From the NCBI GenBank assembly GCA_023630585.1, contig CM042536.1, positions 24,632,904 through 24,696,903 on the forward strand: a stretch of DNA of 64,000 nucleotides, given 5' to 3'. The stretch is from Cranoglanis bouderius (taxonomy: Eukaryota; Chordata; Actinopteri; Siluriformes; Cranoglanididae). Positions 52,309 to 64,000 of this stretch are shown here, piece by piece (the first letter of the stretch is position 1; each line of letters opens with the position of its first letter). The position numbers and the translations under genes are program-made. The notes under the pieces were generated by a model. That model was given only the letters and a program-made list of their open reading frames with translations, had not been told where the DNA came from and ran no database searches.

Positions 52309-55300
52309 TTTGTCTTCTTTTCCTTTTCGGCTGTTCCCTTCAGGGGTCACCACAGCGAATCATCTGCCTCCATCTAGCCCTATCCCTTGCATCCTCTTCT
52401 CTCAGACCGACTACTTTCATGTCCTCCTTCACTACTACATTCATAAATCTCCTCTTTGGTCTTCCTCTCGGCCTCCTGCCTGGCAGCTCTAACCTCAGCA
52501 TCCTTTTACCGATATTCACTCTCCCTCCTCTGAACATGTCCAAACCATCTCAGCCTGGCCTCTCTAACTTTGTCTCCAAAACATCTCACATGTGCTGTCC
52601 CTCTGATGTACTCATTCCTGATCCTATCCATTCTTGTCACTCCCAAAGAGAACCTCAACATCTTTAGCTCTGCTACCTCTAACTCTTCCTCCTGTCTTTT
52701 CCTCAGTGCAACTGTCTCCAAACCATACAACATTGCTGGTCTCACTACTGTCCTGTACACCTTTCCTTTCATTCTTGCTGGTACTCTTTTATCACACAAC
52801 AGACTCAACACTTTTCTCCACCCATTCCAACCTGCCTGAACATGCTTCTTCACCTCTTTTCCACACTCCCTGTTGCTCTGGACTGTTGATCCTAAGTACT
52901 TAAAATCCTGCACCTTCTTTATCTCTTCTCCCTGTAACCTCACTGTTCCACTTGGATCCCTCTCATTCACACACATGTATTCTCTCTTGCTGCGACTAAC
53001 CTTCATTCCTCTTCTCTCCAGAGCAAACCTCCACCTCTCTAGAGTTTCCTCCATCTGCTCCCTGCTCTCACTACAGATCACAATGTCATCCGCAAACATC
53101 ATAGTCCATGGAGATTCCTGTCTGACCTCATCTGTCAGCCTGTCCATCACCACCGCAAACAAGAAGGGGCTCAGAGCCGATCCTTGATGCAGTCCCACCT
53201 TCACTGTGAACTCCTCTGTCACACCTACCGCACACCTTACCATTGTCCTACTGCTCTCATACATATCCTGCACCATACTTCTCTGCCACTCCAGACCTCC
53301 TCATACAATACCACAGCTCCTCTCTTGGCACCCTGTCATATGCTTTCTCTAAATCTACAAAGACACAATGCAGCTCTTTCTGACCCTCTCTGTACTTCTC
53401 CATCAACATTCTCAAAGCAAATATTGCATCTGTAGTGCTCCTTCTTGGCATGAAACCATACTGCTGCTCACAAATGCTCACTTCTCCCCTTAGCCTTGCT
53501 TCCACTACTCTTTCCCACAACTTCATTGTATGGCTCATCAGCTTAATACCTCTGTAGTTTCCACAACTCTGCACATCTCCCTTGTTCTTAAAAATCGGCA
53601 CCAAAACACTTCTCCTCCATTCCTCAGGCATCCTCTCACTCTCTAAGACCTCGTTGAACAACCTAGTTAAAAACTCTACTGCCATCTCTCCTAGACACTT
53701 CCATAGCTCCACTGGTATGTCATCAGGACCAACCGCCTTTCCTTTCTTCATCCTCTTCAAAGCTCTCCTAACTTCACCCTTGCTAATCCTTTCTACTTCC
53801 TGCTCAACAAAATTTGCCTCTACTAATCTTCTCTCTCTGTCATTTTCCTCATTCATCAGTTCCTCAAAGTACTCCTTCCATCTTTCCCTCACCCTCCTGT
53901 CACCTGTCAACACATTTCCATCTCTATCTTTAATCACTCTAACCTGCTGCACATCCTTACCATCTCTATCCCTCTGCCTCGCCAACCGATACAAATCCCT
54001 CTCACCTTCCTTACTATCTAACCTTGCATACATGTCCTCATAAGCTTTCTGTTTGGCCTTTGCCACCTTTATCTTAACCTCATGCTGCATCTCCCTATAT
54101 TCCTGTCTACTTTCCTCTGTCCTCTCACTGTCCCACTTCTTCCTAGCTAACCTCTTCCTCTGGATACTCTCCTGAACTTCCTCATTCCACCACCAAGTCT
54201 CCTTGTCTTCTTTCCTCCTTCCAGATGACACACCTAGCACCTTCCTACCTGTCTCCCTGATCACTTTGGCTGTAGTAGTCCAGTCATCTGGCAGCACCTC
54301 CTGACCACCTAAAGCCTGTCTCAACTCCTCCCTGAAAACCGCACAGCACGCTTCCTTTTCCAACTTCCACCACTTTGTCTTCTGCTCTGCCTTTGCTTTC
54401 TTCATCTTCCTCACCACCAGAGTCATCTTACACACCACCATCCTATGCTGTCTAGCTACACTCTCTCCTACCACTACTTTGCAATCGCTAATCTCCATCA
54501 GATTACAGTGTCTACATAAGATAAAGTCCACCTGTGTGTTCCTGCCACCACTCTTATGTCACCCTGTGTTCCTGCCTCTTCTGAAAGTACGTGTTCACCA
54601 CAGCCATCTCCATACTTTTAGCAAAGTCTACCAACCTCTGTCCTTCTGGGTTCCTTACCTGAAGACCAAACCTGCCCATCACTTCCTCATCCCCACTATT
54701 CCCTTCACCAACATGTCCATTAAAGTCTGCCCCTATCACCACTCTCTCACCTCTGGGAACACTCTGCATCACTTCCTCAAGCTCGCTCCAGAATCTGTCT
54801 TTCTCCTCTTGCTCACAACCTACTTGTGGAGCGTAAGCACTAACAACATTCAACATCACACCTTCAATTTCCAGCTTCAGATTCATCAACCTATCTGACA
54901 CTCTCTTTACCTCCAGAACATTCTTCACAAACTCCTCCTTCAGGATCACTCCTGCTCCATTTCTCTTCCTGTCCACACTATGATAAAACAGTTTAAACCC
55001 TGCTCCAATGCTTCTAGCCTTGCTCCCTTTCCACCTGGTCTCCTGGACACACAGAATGTTGACTTTCCTCCTCTGCATCATATCTACCAGCTCTCTGCCT
55101 TTACCTGTCATCGTACCAACATTCAAAGTCCCTACTTTCAGTCCTAAACTCCTGCCTTTCCTCTTCTCTCTCTGCCTACGGACACGCCTTCCTCCTCTAA
55201 CACACCTTCCTCCTCTCTTTCTTCGACCAACAGTAGTCCAATTTCCACCAGTGTCCTGTAGGTCAATGGCACCAATGGCGGTCGTTGTTAACCCGGGCCC

Positions 55301-55456
55301 CGACCGATCCGGTATGGAAGTCATGTTAGTGATTCGCATATTGAATTTGGCAAAATTTTTACGTCGGATGCCCTTCCTGACACAACCCTCTCTATTTATC
55401 CGGGCTTGGGACCGGCACAAAAAGTACACTGGCTTGTGACCTCCTGTGGCTAGATT
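52309..55456 (-). mobile_element. Near full-length RTE-type LINE with 16-bp duplication
   Basis: AATAACAGCTGAACAT is present at 52293-52308 and again at 55457-55472, bracketing 3148 bases. Within lies a minus-strand reading frame with endonuclease then reverse transcriptase, and a very short 3' end after the stop that finishes in a GAA-type tail. This layout fits RTE-clade retrotransposons of fish (Expander-like). The duplication proves target-primed insertion and suggests that both ends are preserved. Confidence 0.93.
52343..55429 (-). pseudogene. LINE polyprotein (APE endonuclease + reverse transcriptase), frameshifted
   Basis: Endonuclease: GTLNVGTMTGKGRELVDMM, ILCVQETRWKG, NVVSAYAPQVG and VVIGADFNGHVG carry the Asn, Glu and Asp-Asn sites of the APE family. 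Reverse transcriptase: MKKGKAVGPDDIPVELWK, YRGIKLMSHTMKLWERV, QQYGFMPRRSTTDAIF, CVFVDLEKAYDRVPR, QGSALSPFLFA and the catalytic MFADDIVI box. The C-terminal end has GRPKRRFM and WRQMIRCGDP. Three frame breaks are seen: near 54555 (about 2 bases lost), near 53285 (several bases lost) and near 52530. No other stops were noticed, so the copy is young but inactive. Confidence 0.92.
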
Positions 55457-55472
55457 AATAACAGCTGAACAT

Positions 55473-56540
55473 GCAATCTGCTAATTTAGCAGCCCTAATG
55501 TTAGCTAACTAGCAAGTCATTTTTCCATCCAATAAATGCTATGATATTTTAGTAGCTAATTATGAGTCCAAACAAAACTTGCTGTGTCTAGGTTTTTCTT
55601 TTTGTATGCCATGGACTCTGCACCAAGTATCGTCCATCATGATCTTTTTTTATATGATGAATGTTTTACGGTGCATTCCTGTGAACTGGTCTCCCTATTG
55701 ATTCTTTAAGGTATTGATTCAGAAAGCTAGCATTCCCTAAGAAATAACACAACTGACCTGTGTAGCATCATACACAAACAGCACATTTATTCTCTCCTAT
55801 ACAGGTCTCAGGTTGAAGAGCTCGGAACTAATGGTGGCTTTGAGAGAAGAGAGAGAGAAGCCCCCGTGTTCTGGGGCCGGCGGGAGGCTTTTATGATGAT
55901 TGATGGTGTGTTGCTCAGTGTGGCACTCTAGGTTTAATCAGCGAGGCCTCCCATTCGCAGCCTATTCATTTCCAGTCATCCATTTTGTTGGTTTCAAATT
56001 AACGAGCTGAAATGCAAGTGTAATCTAACATCCCTCCCCTCTCTCAAACTATAACTCAGAAATGAGGTCAAGTCTGTAAACTCTGCAGCTGTAAATCCTC
56101 ACTTTCTTTTCCGCTATGGAGTTCTCGTTCACAATTATCTGCAGAAGAGAAATCATTGTTCACACTGAGAAAAAAAGAAAAAAGGTTTTAGCCTATAAAC
56201 TGTCTCGAATATGTTTACAGTACACAGATTCAGAGTGAGTCTTGCATTTAACCCTTAGGTTATGTTCAAATCAAAATGAAATTTACTGAATGATCCAGAT
56301 TAACTTGACTAAAAGTTTTGATTCTCCCATTACAGACCAGTACCAAGTAATACAAAATAAAAAGTAACACGAAAAAGAAAGTCCAGAAAGAAATACGGCC
56401 AAGGATGGAAAGCAATATGGAAATCAGTCTGGCTTTTTCAGAACTGAAAGATTTGAAAATCTTAAAAACTTCAGTGCTTATTAGTGATATAATCACTTTG
56501 GTGCTTGACAGGTTATTATTTAGCCTTGTTTGGCAGGGTT
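55473..56540. other. 5' flank, no gene seen
   Basis: AT-rich except a short GC-richer stretch at 55850-55890. No element with clear ends. Confidence 0.45.
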
Positions 56541-56551
56541 GGTTCTAGCTG

Positions 56552-56829
56552 TATCCCGCCTCCACCCTGTGTGCATGTTCTCTCTGTGCTTCAGGGGTTT
56601 CCACCAGGTACTCTGGTTTCCTCCCCAGTCCAAAGACGTGTGCTGTAGGCTGATTCCAAATTTCCAAATTGTCTGTAGTGTATGTAGGTGTGTGCGATTG
56701 TGCCCTGCGATGGGTTGGCACCCCATCCAGGGTGTCCCCCACCTTGTACCCTGAGTTCCCTGAGATAGGTTCCAGGCTCCCCGTGAGCCTGTGTAGGATA
56801 AGCGGTATGGAAAATTGATGGATGGATGG
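56552..56829 (+). mobile_element. 5'-truncated SINE with 11-bp duplication
   Basis: Same family as 22395-22720, but starting in the body (TATCCCGCCTCCACC) without the tRNA-like head. The tail is (GATG)n. GGTTCTAGCTG flanks it (56541-56551, 56830-56840). Confidence 0.87.
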
Positions 56830-57229
56830 GGTTCTAGCTGAAAGCCATCTCTTAGGGCCTCCGAGCCACCAGGGGGCTCCGTAAGAAGGCAGAAACCTCC
56901 TTGTATTCTGCAAATTAAGAGGCATGTTTGGGTTGAATGGGGGCATGTAAGATATAGCTTGTGGCCTAAAGGTTCAGAAACATTTGTTACCCTTCTTCCC
57001 CTCAATAAGACCTAATCTAAGTTGTAACACATAAAATTTGGTTTTATTTGAGCCAGATTCAGATTCAGAGGTTTATGTCAGTGTGTGGGCCAGACAAAGT
57101 GATAAGTCTGGGACGGCGCTAGGTTCTAACACATTTGCTATCTGGTTGTCATCCCATGTTGAACTGAACTGGAACTCCAGGATGTCTTGATTGCAATGGT
57201 TAATGGGACCAGGTGCACAAAAACATGTA

Positions 57230-57390
57230 TGTTACCATAGAAACGATAACCTATTAGAATGAGTGCATTAATATAAACCTAGCTGTAATTTGCACAGCTC
57301 TGCACTACTATCACAGCTGCTGTTACAGAAAATTAATCAAAAACCTTCTAACCAATAGAATCAAACATTCAAAAGCACTGTGGTATAAAA
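57230..57390. repeat. Dispersed repeat R3, fragment
   Basis: TTACCATAGAAACGATAACC, GTGCATTAATATAAACCT and AAGCACTGTGGTATAA match 17380-17560. Confidence 0.6.
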
Positions 57391-58480
57391 TGCAATATCA
57401 TAATTCATACCTAGTTTTAACATGATATGTCTGTTAGCATGTTAGATATGAGAGAATAGACTAAACTCATAGGTTCCTCCATAAAGCCTCCATGCTAATT
57501 GAATTTTGTGTGACTGAGAGGTTACTCAGCTCAGTGGTCCACAGCCCTTTTAAATAACCTGCCATGGTTTTATCTTTCACGTTGATGCCGAGAAGACAGA
57601 ATTTGTAATGGGTTTGTTTGGAAGACAATGCACCAAAAGTTCATGAACAGAGTGAGTAATGTACCTATTCATTCTGCCATCTCAGACATTATAGAACTTT
57701 AAATGACACTGTTAGAAGCTGGTGTTTAATTGTGTTCTTGCAAGTGTAGACCACAACCTCTGAAACTTCATCACTAGTGGAGAGAGAGAGATGGGAATTT
57801 TTTGGAAGACGGAGGCATGTTCTTTCTCCCAAACCTCTAACTAAACCTCTCCTTGTCAGTTGTCTCCTTCTCCCAGTTACTGTACTTCATCACTTTTTGT
57901 TGTTGTTGTTGTTGTTGTTGTGGTGTGTCTTCCAGGTTTAAAAGTGAGCTTTATTTCCACCTGTGATGCTTTGTAATCAGTAAAAACTTCACGCTCCCTC
58001 TGGGGACATCACTTTATCTTTAGCGAACAATAACCTTGAGAAACCAGGAGAAGATAAGCCCAACGTTCCTGACACCAAAAGGTGAATTCAGGTAATGTGG
58101 GAGACTTTTTGGAATATGCTCCAAGAGCCTCACAAAACGCTCATCACCAGACTCCAAAAATATTTCTATATTTTACTATATTTTAATCTTAAGCTTTATT
58201 ATAATAACAATTTGAAATTGCTTACAAAATACAAATAATCAAATATAATATGACTAAAGACTTTTTAAATTTTACCAACATGGTTTGATATGGGTGATAT
58301 CAGGTGATATGGGACAGTCTTTGCTACTTTGGTAGTGAATTAACCCTGTAACCTCTCAGGTTATTATTTAGTAATTCATCTAGGATAGACCACACCCCCT
58401 CAAATGATGCATTATGATAAGCAGAGCTGTAACACTATATTAAGTACAGCTTTAGCAGCTGATTGTTGGTTTTCACATCG
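57391..58480. other. 5' flank, no gene seen
   Basis: Contains a (TTG)n at 57897-57920; otherwise AT-rich. Confidence 0.45.
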
Positions 58481-58486
58481 CACATA

Positions 58487-58950
58487 GACCATATTGCCAA
58501 AAATATGTCGACACCTGAAACATCACACCCACATGTGGTTCTTCCCCAAACTGTTGCTGTATGCTGTAGCATTACAATTTCCCTTCACTGGAACTAAGAG
58601 GCCCAAACTTGTTCCAGCATGATAATGCCCCTGTGCACAAAGCAAGCTCCATGAAGACATTGTTTGCCAAAGTTGGAGTGGAAGAACTCGAGTGACCTGC
58701 ACAGATCCCTGACCTTAATCCCACTGAACACCTTTGGGATGATTTAGGACGACGGCTGCATACTAGGCCTCCTCACCCAACATCAATGCCTGACCTCTTG
58801 TGCTCTTGTGGCTGAATGACCACAAATTCCTTCTAGCCATGCTCTCAAATGTAGTGGAAAGCCTTCCCAGAAGAATGGAGACAACAACAAACAGGGAATG
58901 GGATGTTCAATACTCAGGTGTCCACATAATGTACTTTTGACCATAAAGTG
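58487..58950 (+). mobile_element. Deleted Tc1-like element
   Basis: The left end GACCATATTGCCAAAAATATG...CGACACCTG and right end CAGGTGTCCACATAATGTAC form inverted repeats, with TA outside both (58485-58486, 58951-58952). Transposase relics on the plus strand include CCAGCATGATAATGCCCCTG (HDNAP-like) and CCTTAATCCCACTGAACACC (LNPTEH-like). The N-terminal half is missing. Confidence 0.82.
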
Positions 58951-58952
58951 TA

Positions 58953-61900
58953 GTTCAAAAGCTTATTTATATCTGAATTCAGATTTATTGCAAAAGTTTC
59001 AACTCATTCCTAGACTGACTAAAATTAAGTATTTTGACAGCATGATCTTGAACCAGCCTTCATATAAAAATGTGGTGGGATCCCGGAGGATGCTGACCAG
59101 CAAAACTAATAGAGGTAATATAAAAAATGGAAGCCGTATGGTTAGAGAGAACATTAAGAAAATGAATATGGCTGACTCAGAGGCAGGACAGATAATTGTA
59201 GATGATTATGCTGTAGTGAAAGGCAGAAGCGCCAGAGAACAGCACATGCTCTGATTGTAATGAATGGAAATGGGCATGATTGAAAACAGGAAGCAGCACA
59301 ATTTGCAAGACATGTACATCTAATTTAAAATATTAACCTTAGTGCTCTTATTGAAATTGTCATTTAAATGGTCCATGGAATAACCATTCTTATCCGAGCA
59401 GGTCTAGCAAGTCAAATATCATTATGATATATTAATTATGCCTTTTATAATTGTAGTGCACAAGCTATTTTGTGAATACAGAGTATGACAATATAAAATG
59501 TTGTTGCTTCTTGCTGCACTGAGCAGTAACAAACAACTGAACACAATAAAAATAAGGAATAAAACACAGTGTTGTGCTGTTATACGAAAATAATCAAGGA
59601 CAGGATGGTGTAACATGGTCTGACGAGAAGCGTAGTTATTGTTACCACTACAAAGTTGATTATTTTCCAACAACAGCATGTCCTAATGGGTTTTATTCCT
59701 CTTACAGCAATTTACCAAAGATGACAATTTTTAATTGATTAGTGATGGACACATCATACTGTATGTTTTATCCATTTACTGTTGTTGAACGTTTGCGAGA
59801 CAAGTTACTTCCTGTCATTTCTTATGTTATAGCAGCTATAAACAGTCATTTCCTCACCAACCAAACTCCTCAGTCCGACAAACTGTCCCACTGGTTTAGC
59901 TTGGTTTATGGGTGATTTCGATGCTTGTTTTTTTTTTTTTATTGTACTCTATAATGTATCCACTTGTTAGTTGTAGATTTCATCAATGGACATTTAAAGC
60001 CAGCAGCGATTTGATTGTCATCAAATAGTTTTGCAAAATAGGGCTTAAGGATCTATTTAAAAGTTTCTGCAGAAGTTCTCTAAAGTTGTTTGATACCCAT
60101 TCCGAATATCATTTAACAAAACAATACTCTGAATTACTTTCCATCACCCTTTCACCAACAACACAGCACGGGATCTCAATTAGATTCCTCAAAGATGAAC
60201 TTGTTAACTGTCTGAATGGTACCTTGCAAAATAGCCTTGTCTTTGCCAGGTTAATAGACATTTTAATTTCACTACTTACTGAGATTACTGACATTAAATA
60301 GATAGGTCTAGATTTTAATCTTCTGTGGCTATGCTGATGAATTCTTATGCTATATCTGGTCTCATTTTGTTGGGTCAGTTTTAATCTCCACCCCTGCAAG
60401 ACCTTTATGATATTATGTTTCACATTCACTCAGACATTTGACCTTTAAACATTTTCCCCACCACACTGTCAAATGATGTAATGAATACAATTGGTCCTTG
60501 CTTGCCTTCTATTGTGAATAACTCATTGGCATTTGGTATTTTTCACAAACTCTTTTAACATGCTGTTATTTACCCGTTATTGGAAATGTCTGATTCAGAC
60601 TCATCTTTTGTACAGTTTCCTTAATATCTATTGTTCACTCAAGTTTCCTAAAGTTGTTTTGAAAGTACTTATGGAAGTGGTTTAGAAAAACAATACCCTA
60701 GATACATTTCCTTCTGCCGAAAGCACAGCACAGAACCTGATCTACCCAAAATGATAAATGATAGCTTAAAACAAGCGGATACTGGTGTTTATTACTCAGC
60801 AGGCTCAGGTATGTCATGTAGGAATATCATGTACTGTATATAGTGGACTGCTTTGCTTTGTACCTCTCAGAGATGAGAGTTTTGGTTAGTCATGGTGAAT
60901 GTGCGTCATAATCCACTGTTTTGCCCTGCAGTGTACCTCAAGGTTCAATTTTACGGCCTAATCTTTTTTTAATATCTAGTTTTTGGGATAATTAATCAGT
61001 AGTTTTATGAGTATTTATAAGATTTGTGCTGCAAAACAAAAAAAAAGTCATTTCCAATGAATAGTGGATGTCACAACATTTATTTTAGCTAAATTCAGAT
61101 AAAACTGATGTTACTGATATTTCTGATTAGTTGGTTTCTAAAACATTCTTTAAAAATGTAGGTGTTACTTTTTATTTACACATCTTTTTATCTATGTTAT
61201 ATCATTATAATATTACAATATTATAATATTCAGTTGAGAATTTAATAATTGAAACTTTTTTTCACCCCGTTGTCTCTTCACATTAAGGAGAAAGCTTCTG
61301 ACTTGACGTCTGACCGCTGTGTATACTGTCTAAGGCTGTTTTCACACTTTTTTTCACTTTTTTTTCTCAACCAGCAGCACAGACTTGCAATCCTACAAGA
61401 AGTGGTCGCTTTTAAAAGCACCACCATCTAATTCTTTCTGGACACAGTGGATTTCATTACATTGCATGGGCTGTTTTTCTTTTTATATTGGCCTAAAAAC
61501 TAAAAAAAAAAAACCTAAAAAAAAACTTTAAAAAAACATCAAATGTGAAAGCAGCCACATTGCTTTATCCTTCCATGACTCTTTAAATTTGTTAAGCAAC
61601 TTGTTATACACTTTATAACAAAATATCAAGCTACTATTAAAAAAAAAAAGAACAGAAAAAAACCCTCTAAGTTCATTGAGACAGATAATTTATAGACACT
61701 GTGTCCAGAATTATTGCCACATGAGCCAAAAATCGGTCATGACCAGGAAGACTTGTGTGTACTTAAATATATAAAACATGAATGAATACATGTCAAATGG
61801 ATTTTGGTTATAATAATTTACATTATTTTAATTCATATTTTTTCATATTTAAAAAAACAACAACTGGACAGTTAGATTAAGCTAATGAGCAATAAACATA

Positions 61901-63440
61901 CTTTTATGGCCCATGTTGAAGTTTTACCAGTGCTAATTTAATACTGATCAGACATTTACATCTACATTCAGACAAATGTAAAAAGCTTCACTTCATCTGC
62001 ACCTCCAAGGCCCCCCTTTTTATGAGGGTTTTTATGAGAGTCAAATCAAAATCATGCACGCTCTCGGCTGCCTCTTGGCACAGATGCACTGCTGTTTATC
62101 CTCTGTGTGAGTACTGAAGCAAGGCTGAGATTGAAATGAAAGGATTAGAGCTTTCCTCTTAGTACAGAGGCAATAATTACACTTCAATAGAGAGCTAATG
62201 AGAAGCTATTTGAATAAAACTGCATTATGAAGTGAAATGTAATTGGTACACTTCACATTTTACTTTGTTGCCTCATTTCACATTGGTACATTTGGGTCAG
62301 AAGGTCTGTTCGAGGAATAGGTGCTATGTAACATACACAATATCAGCTGATTAAAGGTGCGGTTCATAGTGCTTAAATGTGTTTCTAGAACATTAATAAT
62401 TACATATATTTTAAGAAACTTTAGCCAAAACTGATTCCCAATATTACCATGCAGTGGATTTGGATAGTTTTTCTTTATTTCAAGCATCGGTTTGGATTAT
62501 TCCAACCCAGAAATTATCCACCCTCTCATATCTAAAAGGTGTATTTAGTCACAGGCAGCAAACTGCTTCTTTAAAATAACACCAAATGGCTTAAATTACA
62601 GTAACCAGGTATTACAAACCTAACAGGGGGAAAAAAAATTTAAACAAACTAATTGTTTCAGTGAATATAATCGAAAACACAAAATCTCTGTACATTTTTC
62701 AGGAATGAAAATGTTATTTTGATTTTTAAAAAATAATGTTACTTTTAAAATTGTTTACATTTTATATGTAATATGTTAAACACAGTGCTTAAATGTTAGT
62801 TTTTTTTCTGTTCCAGTGTGATTTCAAGAACGTATAGCCTAAAACTAAACAATTTCTCAATAGGCCTAAATTCCTGTTCAGAATCTGTTACTTGCTGCAA
62901 GCCTGGAAGATATGAGAAGACAGGAAGACCTGTGTAGAAAGATTTTTTTACCTATATGATTCTGCAAGCAACAAATGGCACTGCAAAGTAGAAGGATGCT
63001 CTGAAAATGTTAAAAATAAATACATGTTAAATACTGGTTAAATTCAGTGGTTGGTTTTATTTATACCCTAGGCTTCCTATAAGCAGAGTAGTTTATCACA
63101 TGTAAAGAATATTATTAACCATTCTTTTATTTTGTTCTAACTAAAGTGGGTTGGGTGGAAGGTAAAAATATTGTTTCTGTTAAGAGCGAACAAAATGAAA
63201 AATATCTAATTTCTAATTCCTAATTTAACAGTCCCACAGTTGAAGGTATTAGAATGTTTATTAGGTATTAGATATTAGATCATTAATAACACATTAAAAG
63301 AACTACTGATGCAGAACATAGGTTTAAGAAGCAGTAGTGGTTTGACATAGTTAGTAGTTGCATCTATTTCGACTGTTCTAACTTGAGGTCAAAAAGCCTT
63401 GAGCAAAAAGCTGCACGGAAATGAATGCCAATTTTCCTTC
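58953..63440. other. 5' flank, no gene seen
   Basis: AT-rich. R1/R3 repeat fragments at 59635-59870. The remainder shows no gene, RNA or element with defined ends. Confidence 0.45.
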
Positions 63441-63444
63441 TCAG

Positions 63445-63591
63445 TCTGGAAGGCTCCAGATGGGTTGATATCAAACTGCTCCGAGGTCGTGCAATGACAA
63501 CGCAGTGAGCAGCGTATAGACATTCACACCATCGTCTCGGCTTAGTGCAGCATTCACAAGTCTGCCACCTGCCACTGGGAGACGGGAAAAT
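63445..63591 (+). other. Exon-like, non-coding, GC-richer segment
   Basis: Preceded by TTTTCCTTCTCAG and followed by GTGAGTAAG, both strong splice signals. The 147 bases between are about half G+C in AT-rich surroundings. All three plus-strand frames contain stops, so if it is an exon it is untranslated or belongs to a long non-coding RNA. The minus strand has an open frame (FSRLPVAGGRLVNAALSRDD) of unknown meaning. Confidence 0.35.
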
Positions 63592-63860
63592 GTGAGTAAG
63601 CCTGACTGGTAGGGTGCAGAATGATGAGGTGTGTGTGTAAATCTTTTATGCTTGATCAATTTAAAATAATGAGAATTTACTCTGTCCTAAAACAAATACA
63701 GACTCTTTAACTATAAATATTAAAGGATATTTCTGTTTAGATGTACTCATTTGGCAGACATTTTTATTAAAAAATGAGGTAGTAACAGTCCAAGCACAGA
63801 GCTGTTAAACGATCTGACAGCATATAAAACCTGAAGACTGATTTTTTCACAAGCTGTGTC

Positions 63861-63863
<3 letters not shown>

Positions 63864-63909
<46 letters not shown>
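63864..63909. repeat. (AG)n microsatellite
   Basis: About 23 uninterrupted AG units. Confidence 0.95.
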
Positions 63910-63912
<3 letters not shown>

Positions 63913-64000
63913 TTAGGTTATACCTGCCATGATAAATCAACAATATCGCTATATCCAGTAAACAATTAAGCTACCCCTTGGACCGCAGTAAATTTAATCG

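Noticed and set aside
53582..55439. Several Ser/Leu-rich plus-strand frames of 80-150 codons
   Set aside because: They are antisense shadows of the LINE endonuclease and reverse transcriptase frames.

Overview
The window reads as a teleost fish chromosome segment. It is AT-rich vertebrate DNA, crowded with (CA)n/(GT)n and other microsatellites, fish-type Tc1/mariner transposons, tRNA-derived SINEs and an RTE-type LINE. A catfish-like (otophysan) genome is plausible from the repeat style, but I cannot prove the species. There are no prokaryotic genes, no CRISPR array and no viral genome.

One protein-coding gene can be built with confidence. It is PEX5L (PEX5-related protein, also called TRIP8b), on the minus strand. 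Its first coding exon is at 49686-49706 and its stop codon at 8579-8581. Fourteen coding exons were placed with GT/AG splice sites and matching phases. Together they give 1818 nt, or 605 residues, which is about the known family length once the 24-residue second exon of the mammalian gene is set aside; I did not find that exon here. The first nine exons encode the acidic, Ser-rich N-terminal half, including the HCN-channel-binding segment. The last five encode the TPR domain that reads C-terminal tripeptides. A CpG-rich promoter-like block lies above exon 1, with a (CTT)n tract in the presumed 5' UTR.

Region by region: 1-8.5 kb is the 3' flank of PEX5L. It holds a possible terminal exon of another gene at the extreme left, a 1.2 kb hAT-like element with an 8-bp target duplication, a near-perfect hairpin, SINE pieces, and a GC-rich block that may be PEX5L 3' UTR. 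8.5-34.6 kb carries coding exons 2-14, with introns interrupted by three TA-flanked Tc1-type elements, a 537-bp foldback element, a SINE copy and many microsatellites. 34.6-49.7 kb is the long first intron, which holds relic transposons, two foldback/MITE elements and a degenerate tandem repeat near its upstream end. 49.7-64 kb is the 5' flank. It is dominated by an almost complete RTE-type LINE (52309-55456) bracketed by a perfect 16-bp duplication, then a truncated SINE, a Tc1 relic, and a GC-richer exon-like but non-coding segment at 63.4 kb.

Nothing in the window amounts to a new multi-gene system. The most interesting points are the complementary (UG)n/(CA)n tracts around one in-frame PEX5L exon, several datable mobile-element insertions (including a Tc1 transposase spoiled by only one visible nonsense codon), and the isolated exon-like non-coding segment.
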